In this document: positions 58,958 to 64,000 of the stretch, piece after piece | Layout: every line of letters begins with the position of its first letter | Numbering within the stretch: position 1 is the stretch's first letter | Source of the DNA: Lasiosphaeria ovina | Lineage: Eukaryota > Ascomycota > Sordariomycetes > Sordariales > Lasiosphaeriaceae | Reading direction: 5' to 3' | DNA length: 64,000 bases | Assembly (NCBI GenBank): GCA_033439765.1 | Contig: JAULSN010000001.1 | Location: 3,410,001-3,474,000, forward strand | Notes under the pieces: generated by a model | Seen by the model: the letters and a program-made list of their open reading frames with translations, nothing else | Told to the model about the DNA's origin: nothing | Database searches by the model: none | Made by a program: the position numbers and the translations under genes

Positions 58958-61345
58958 TTAGCGAAACTGCAGGCGGATGATGGAGAAGAGCATGTTCTGC
59001 AGGACGTGCAGCACGACGGCGACGCTGGTGGGCAGCAGCTCGGGCCAGACGGCGAAGTCGAGCTTGCCCTCGGTGACGACGCTCACATCAAAAATGTAGC
59101 GGATGAGGCCGGCGACAATGAAACTGGCGGCGAGCTCGCAGGCCCAGGTGATGGACGAGGCGTAGAAGGTGAGGCCAAAGTCGAAGCCGTTGTCGCCGCC
59201 GCTACCGGCGCCGTCAAAGGCAAAGTAGGGGTATACGTCCTTGTTGGCGCCAAAGTGCAGTACGACGACACTCCCCAAAAAGGCCAGCATGGACGCGTTC
59301 TCAGCCACGAAGCGGATGAAGACGTTGCGCACGCACATCTTCTGGTACGCGCCGTAGCTCTGGCCGTTGACGCCGATGACGCTCAGGAACCAGTGCACCG
59401 GCGCCGACATGAGGATGGGCGTCACGATGATCAGCCCGCTTGACGACAGCACCTGCAGCAGGATGAACTGCGACGGGCTGCGCAGCCGCGCGTACAGCGC
59501 GCGCACGTACGTCTGGTACGTCAGCATGAAGTAGCTAGTGTCAGGTTGCGTTAGTATTACGGGTTTAGTCCACAGAGACAGAAAGAGAGAGGAGCAAGGT
59601 GACATACAGTTTGAAGGTGAAGCTCAGGGGATAGCTCCCGACCCGCTCGCCTTCGTTACCGCCAAGGATCCAGCCCGTCAGGCCGTCGAGCAAGTGCACG
59701 GTGGTGATCCAGCCGTAGACGTAGACGATGGTCTCGAGGTTGTTGTGCGGCAGGGTGCGCAGGTAGATCTCGGCGTAGGCTTCTCCTATGACGTACGCCA
59801 GCAGGCCGATGGACAGGGCGAGGCAGAACCACACGAAGCGCACGAAGCTGGCGGGCAGCCAGCGGCGCTGCAGCCGGGCGGCCATGGAGGGGCGGCGCTG
59901 GTAGTTGCCGGCGCGGGCGCCGCCGCCATCGACAAAACCAACACGCGAGGAGGCGTCGATGGCGGCGTCGAACGAGTCGCCGCTCAGGGCGGCGCGGGCG
60001 CGGCGCGGGTCGCGGCGCGAGATGGTGTTCTCGGGCTCGCCGGCCCACCACGACGAGGTAAAGATGCGCTGCGTCTCGGAGAGCGAGTGGCGCAGGCCGA
60101 GGTGGCGCTCGTTGGTCATGAGGATGAGAAAGGCGATGGCGACGGGCATGGCCATGATGACAAAGGTCCAGGTGATCCAGGCCGTGTTGTGGACCGTCAG
60201 GAAGCGCGTCTCGGGGATCAGGTAGACGGGGATGGGCGCGGCCAGCGACAGCACGGCGATGGCCGACACGGTGACGGGGAAGCCGAGCGACTTGGGCCAC
60301 CAGTTGAGGCTGTACAGGTTGAACACCTTTGTGATCCAGATCAGGGCCGTCAGGCTGTAGAAGCTGTAGTAGACAAACAGGAAGAACCAGAAGTTGACCT
60401 GCACCCGCGCCGCCCCGTGGCCCGGCACCTTACGCCCGGCTCCGCCTCCCGGAGTCTGCCCGGGCTCGCTCGGCCCTGTCCTGTCGCCGCCGTCGTCGGG
60501 TAGCGGGTACTGGGGGAATGGTATGGCGCACCATGCCACCGCCTGTTTACGTCAGCGACCTGTCTCTGGATTGTTTCCCTGTGCTCCGTCCGTCCGAGCC
60601 GTGTCTCGGGCTCGTGCAGCACAACAGCTCCCATAAAAGCACCAAAGAACAATAAAACAGCAAGCAAGCGGGGAAAACCTACCAACGACGCCGGCAGCAC
60701 TACCAACACGGCCCATCTGCTCCACCACAAATCGACGAGCCTCTTGACGGCGCCGGCCTTTGGATTCACCCAGGTATCGTCGAGCCTGCGCATGGTCCGG
60801 CGCGCCCTGCGCAGGAGCGTGCGGGCAGCAGCGGGGCGCTTACGCTGGGCGCCGGCACCACGGCGCACCTCGCCGTCGACGCTCTCGTCCTCGTCGTCGC
60901 CGTCCTGGTCTTCTTCGTCGTCTTCGTCGTCGTCACCAGCCTCGGCCTCGGCGGCGGCGGCGGCGGCGACGAGCGCGCCGTAGCCGACGTGGACGCTCCC
61001 GCGCCAGCCGGCCGAGAGCAGGCCCAGCTGGTTGGCGGACCGCATGCGGCGCGGCGACCGGTCCGACGGCCGCGGCACCGCGCGGTACCGGCCCAGCAGC
61101 GGCGACGCCTCGGTGTGGTAGCGGATGTGCTGCGCGCTCTCCGAGCCCTGCTGGAACGAGAAGAAGGAGGGCGCCGGTGCCGCGGCCGCTGCCGCCCCTG
61201 TTATGCCCAGTATCCCTCCATGCTGCCCTCCTCCTCTCGGTCCACCTCCTCCCCTACTTGTCGCTGCTGCTGCTGCTCCTGCTCCCGATGCGCCGCCCCC
61301 CGGCCGCCACTGCTGGGACTGGCTCTTGCTGCTCGACGTGCCCAT
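58958..61345 (-). CDS. Unassigned polytopic membrane protein with acidic N-terminal domain
   Basis: Exons on the minus strand are 61345-60683, 60542-59608 and 59534-58958, giving 724 aa. Intron 1 (140 nt) is phase 0 with GTAGGT donor and GCTGAC branch; intron 2 (73 nt) is phase 2 with GTATGT donor. The N-terminal 200 residues are Gly/Ala-rich and start MGTSSSKS, matching the N-myristoylation consensus. They hold a very acidic stretch (GDDDEDDEEDQDGDDEDE). About ten hydrophobic helices follow, near residues 207-229, 270-292, 308-329, 340-363, 453-474, 493-514 and four more up to 715. A soluble Arg/Ser/Ala-rich loop lies between about 365 and 450. I recognise no transporter or enzyme signature. 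The gene itself is secure because both splices join membrane segments in frame, but its function is unknown. Confidence 0.9.
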
Positions 61346-62495
61346 GAAGCAACGATATGCCTTTCGTTATGTATCCTGAAAAGAAAAGAAGAAACCAAAA
61401 TGCTGTGGGGGGGGTACGAGCAAAGTCGCGCTACCGCCAGGTGATGTCTAATGGCCGATGCATTCCCTCTTCCTTTTTCCTATTTTTCTTTCCTTCTTTC
61501 TTTACACCTTTCGTCCCGTGTATAGATGTACGTGGCGTTGCGCGTAGGAGAGAGAGATCGGCGGCCGTGGTCGATTCTCGCTGTCGCCTCTGGTTGTGCT
61601 TGTTTTCTATGCGTATGCGTATCCGTGTTGGCCAGCGTGTGTTTGTTGATTTTTCGTTATTCTTTCGTCAAAACCTTGGGATCCCAACCGTTCCTCTTCC
61701 GTAAACCAGCAGCACAATCCGTCTCTCTCCTCATTGATATGCCCACGACTGTCAGGGACGAATTCAAGCTTTCTTGTTTCTTTGGGGCCGGCGTGGTGGG
61801 CGATGTTTCGACCGCGTTTCGTTTGGCGACGTTTGGGGGGGCGGGCACCCTTATCGCGACCATACCAAGGTTAGGTTGCCTACCAAAAACCTGGTCCAAA
61901 AAGTTAGGGGTCCATCCGAGCTCCCCAGCAGATTACACCACCGGGCAGGTTGGGGACCTGCCGGGAGATGAGATTAGCGGGTCGTGCCCACTAACGCACG
62001 CTGCTGCTGTGCTGTGGCTCGTGCGAGCTGAGGTCCCAAGCCGTTGTCAATCGTCAAAACGGCGGGTGGGTCGGCAACTCGCCGACCACGCAGCTTATCA
62101 AAGTTGCACCTGACAGAAAAAAAAAAGGGAAACGGCAGCCGTTGCGGCCTCATCATCTGATAAGTCCTATTTTGGGGAGGGTGGTCAGGTCGGACTGGGC
62201 ACGATGATGAGATGGCCTCGAGTACCCCATATATATGCACAATAACTCGATAAATTACGGAGTGCTCTGAAGTTGCCAACGAGACACATTGCTGCCCACA
62301 TCATTTCTTGTTACCCACGAGATATACAATCAAGAAACAGTTGGGGAATATTTTAGGTAGCTTGGGCTCGTGAACAAGTATTATACAATTCATGAACGTT
62401 ATAGCGACACGCCCTACTAAATATGGGGCAATCAATTACCCATTCGGCTCCGCATATATGTACATACTCTGATAATTCGTCTCGCTGTGCCGACG
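61346..62495. other. Intergenic: membrane-protein promoter and Pex2 3' region
   Basis: Both flanking genes are on the minus strand, so this holds the 3' UTR of Pex2 and the promoter of the membrane protein gene. A long T/C-rich tract (about 61465-61510 on the plus strand) lies just upstream of the latter. The 195-codon plus-strand frame at 61526-62113 has no recognisable content. Confidence 0.55.
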
Positions 62496-63986
62496 TTACA
62501 AGTCGATATCACCGCCTAGCTCACACTCTTCGGTTTCGTAGTCTTCCGAGTCGGACCCGGAGGAGCCAGTGGACTGGTCTGGCAGTTCTTCCGGCAAGGG
62601 GCCCAGCTCCTCGATGCTGCCCCTGTCGAACCTCTCGACCAGCACTCTAGAGCTATCAACGCCGGCGTCGTCATCGTCGGACGCAGGTTTGACGTCGTCG
62701 GCAAACACGACCGTCTTTGTGGTTGGCGATTTCGCCGGCGGCTCCAGCACGTCGCCGGCCCACGGCTTGCACTCCTTGACGACCTCACCGCACCGGAGGC
62801 ACGGCCACCCGTCGCCTTCCTCGCGCTCTATCCTCGTCGCCAGGCACACGAAGCAGTAGACGCAGCCGCACGGCATGGTCTCGTAGGGGTTCGTCACGTC
62901 GGTCTGGGCCGAGCCCACGACGCCGGCGGCGCTGCTCGAGGCCGTCGCGGCGAGGATGTCGTTTTCCGACACGGCCGAGTTCTGGTCTTGGTAGCAGATG
63001 GCACAGGTCCTCTCGGGAAGAAAGGCGTATTCTCCCTTCTTCTCGTCGCTGCCGCCCTCGTCACCGCCACCGCCCGCGCTGACCATCTGCTTCGTCTTCC
63101 TCCACGTCCGCGTGAGCCACCGCCTCCACCGGTTGATGCCCACAAGAGGCAGCACGAAGAGCAGGAACTCGGTGAACGCGTGCCAGACAAGCTGCCGGTT
63201 GAGGTACTCGAACGACACCTCGCGGCTGACCTGGCTGGTGGGCGGTGCCAGCCGCATCCTCAGCACCCTGTCGAGCAGGGTCCGGTACCTGCCATGCAGG
63301 AGGAAGACGAGAAACGAGGCGAGAGCGGCGGCCGCGTGGACGGTAGACAGCGTCGACGTCAGGCGCGACAGGCGCTGCACGCGCGGGCTCGGGTCGTCAA
63401 GCCCGTCGTCCTGGTCTAGCAGCCAGTCCTCCCACTTTGCCCACAGGTACTTGCCTCCGACGGTGACGAGTCCGTACATGGACTTTTGCCACCTGGTCGG
63501 GGCGGCCAGGACGCTGCCGTCGCGTCTCGCGTCCGTGTACTTGAGGTTCTGCAGGGCGGCACCGTAGGTGGCGTCGTGGTCCCAGACGGTCAGCTTGAAC
63601 AGCACGGCGCGTAGGGCCAGCGACAGCTCGGCGCTCCACTCGTCCTTGAGGTTTGTGTTGGTGGCGCCGGTGCCGCCAAAGTAGCGCAGGGCGTCGCCGA
63701 CCTGGCCGCGCAGCAGCTCGACGAGCTCCTCGTCGAGCAGCTCGGCGTCGACCTGGCCGACGCGGAAGGCGGGGCGCGTGCCCTCGCGGCTCGATATGGA
63801 GTCCCAGAGCGACAGGGTCGACGAGCCCAGGCGGCGCAGGAGGGGCGACTGTGTCGACGCGATGCGGGCGCGCAGCTGCGACTCGGAGCGCTGGGCAGCG
63901 ATGCGCGCGGCGGCCTCGGCCTCGCGGGCTTGGCGACGGGCGGCCAGGCGCCGTTGCGCTTGGGCAAATGAATTTGTCTCGGTCAT
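62496..63986 (-). CDS. pex2: Peroxisome biogenesis RING ubiquitin ligase Pex2
   Basis: Peroxisomal membrane E3 ligase that works with Pex10 and Pex12 to ubiquitinate the Pex5 import receptor for recycling. Single exon, 496 aa, complete, ending 14 bp before the window edge. The N-terminus is an Arg/Ala-rich helix (residues 8-43). The Pex2/Pex12 N-terminal domain covers about 75-300, with a membrane-embedded helix at 216-231 (VHAAAALASFLVFLLH) and another near 268-284 (WHAFTEFLLFVLPLVG). The RING has Cys328 and Cys331 (CAIC), Cys373, 375, 378 and 381 (CGCVYCFVC), and Cys396 and 399 (CLRC). The position often occupied by His is Cys375. A 40-residue insert separates the first and second Cys pairs. 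The tail is acidic. Its function in fungal sexual development is known from Podospora (car1). Confidence 0.96.
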   Translation of the reverse strand: MTETNSFAQAQRRLAARRQAREAEAAARIAAQRSESQLRARIASTQSPLLRRLGSSTLSLWDSISSREGTRPAFRVGQVDAELLDEELVELLRGQVGDALRYFGGTGATNTNLKDEWSAELSLALRAVLFKLTVWDHDATYGAALQNLKYTDARRDGSVLAAPTRWQKSMYGLVTVGGKYLWAKWEDWLLDQDDGLDDPSPRVQRLSRLTSTLSTVHAAAALASFLVFLLHGRYRTLLDRVLRMRLAPPTSQVSREVSFEYLNRQLVWHAFTEFLLFVLPLVGINRWRRWLTRTWRKTKQMVSAGGGGDEGGSDEKKGEYAFLPERTCAICYQDQNSAVSENDILAATASSSAAGVVGSAQTDVTNPYETMPCGCVYCFVCLATRIEREEGDGWPCLRCGEVVKECKPWAGDVLEPPAKSPTTKTVVFADDVKPASDDDDAGVDSSRVLVERFDRGSIEELGPLPEELPDQSTGSSGSDSEDYETEECELGGDIDL

Positions 63987-64000
63987 GTTGTTGTCTCGAG

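Noticed and set aside
59656..60300. Long Arg/His-rich minus-strand frame inside the membrane protein gene
   Set aside because: It is a shifted-frame shadow of the middle exon; the real frame encodes the membrane helices and splices correctly at both ends.

Overview
The window is nuclear DNA from a filamentous ascomycete (Pezizomycotina), most likely a Sordariomycete. Genes carry one or two short GT-AG introns of 73-392 nt, often with a recognisable GCTGAC-like branch site. Coding exons are GC-rich, and families typical of this group are present (Zn2Cys6 regulator, fungal flavohemoglobin, Pex2, EDEM-type mannosidase). There are no operons or ribosome binding sites, and I found no tRNA, rRNA, CRISPR array or intact transposon. 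The taxonomic guess is inference; marker searches would settle it.

Layout. 1-3.7 kb: non-coding, promoter of a Zn2Cys6 transcription factor (3744-6437, +). 6.4-23.2 kb: an unusually long stretch with no gene I can support. 23250-25348 (+): a three-exon gene for an unassigned nuclear, probably DNA-binding protein. 25.3-35.7 kb: a second gene-poor stretch. 35741-39183 (+): ER-degradation alpha-mannosidase (GH47 plus PA domain). 40036-40753 (+): a small protein with a myristoylation-type N-terminus. 40993-42065 (-): a mitochondrial-type short-chain dehydrogenase resembling D-arabinitol 2-dehydrogenases. 45767-47029 (+): flavohemoglobin. 48542-51006 (+): a membrane-anchored von Willebrand A protein with a repeat-rich, Cys-tailed cytoplasmic region. 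52282-53331 (-): adenine phosphoribosyltransferase. 53.3-58.9 kb: mostly non-coding, with one weak small-protein candidate. 58958-61345 (-): an unassigned polytopic membrane protein. 62496-63986 (-): peroxisomal RING ubiquitin ligase Pex2.

The genes do not form a biosynthetic cluster. They are mainly housekeeping or stress functions (ER quality control, NO detoxification, purine salvage, peroxisome import, polyol/sugar redox) next to two regulators. The most unusual features are the two gene deserts around the 651-residue regulator candidate, the vWA/repeat/Cys-tail protein, the orphan membrane protein, and a GTACTCCGTAC-type palindrome recurring through the intergenic DNA.

Exon boundaries were placed by hand from splice signals, reading frame and family conservation. 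They have not been checked against transcripts.
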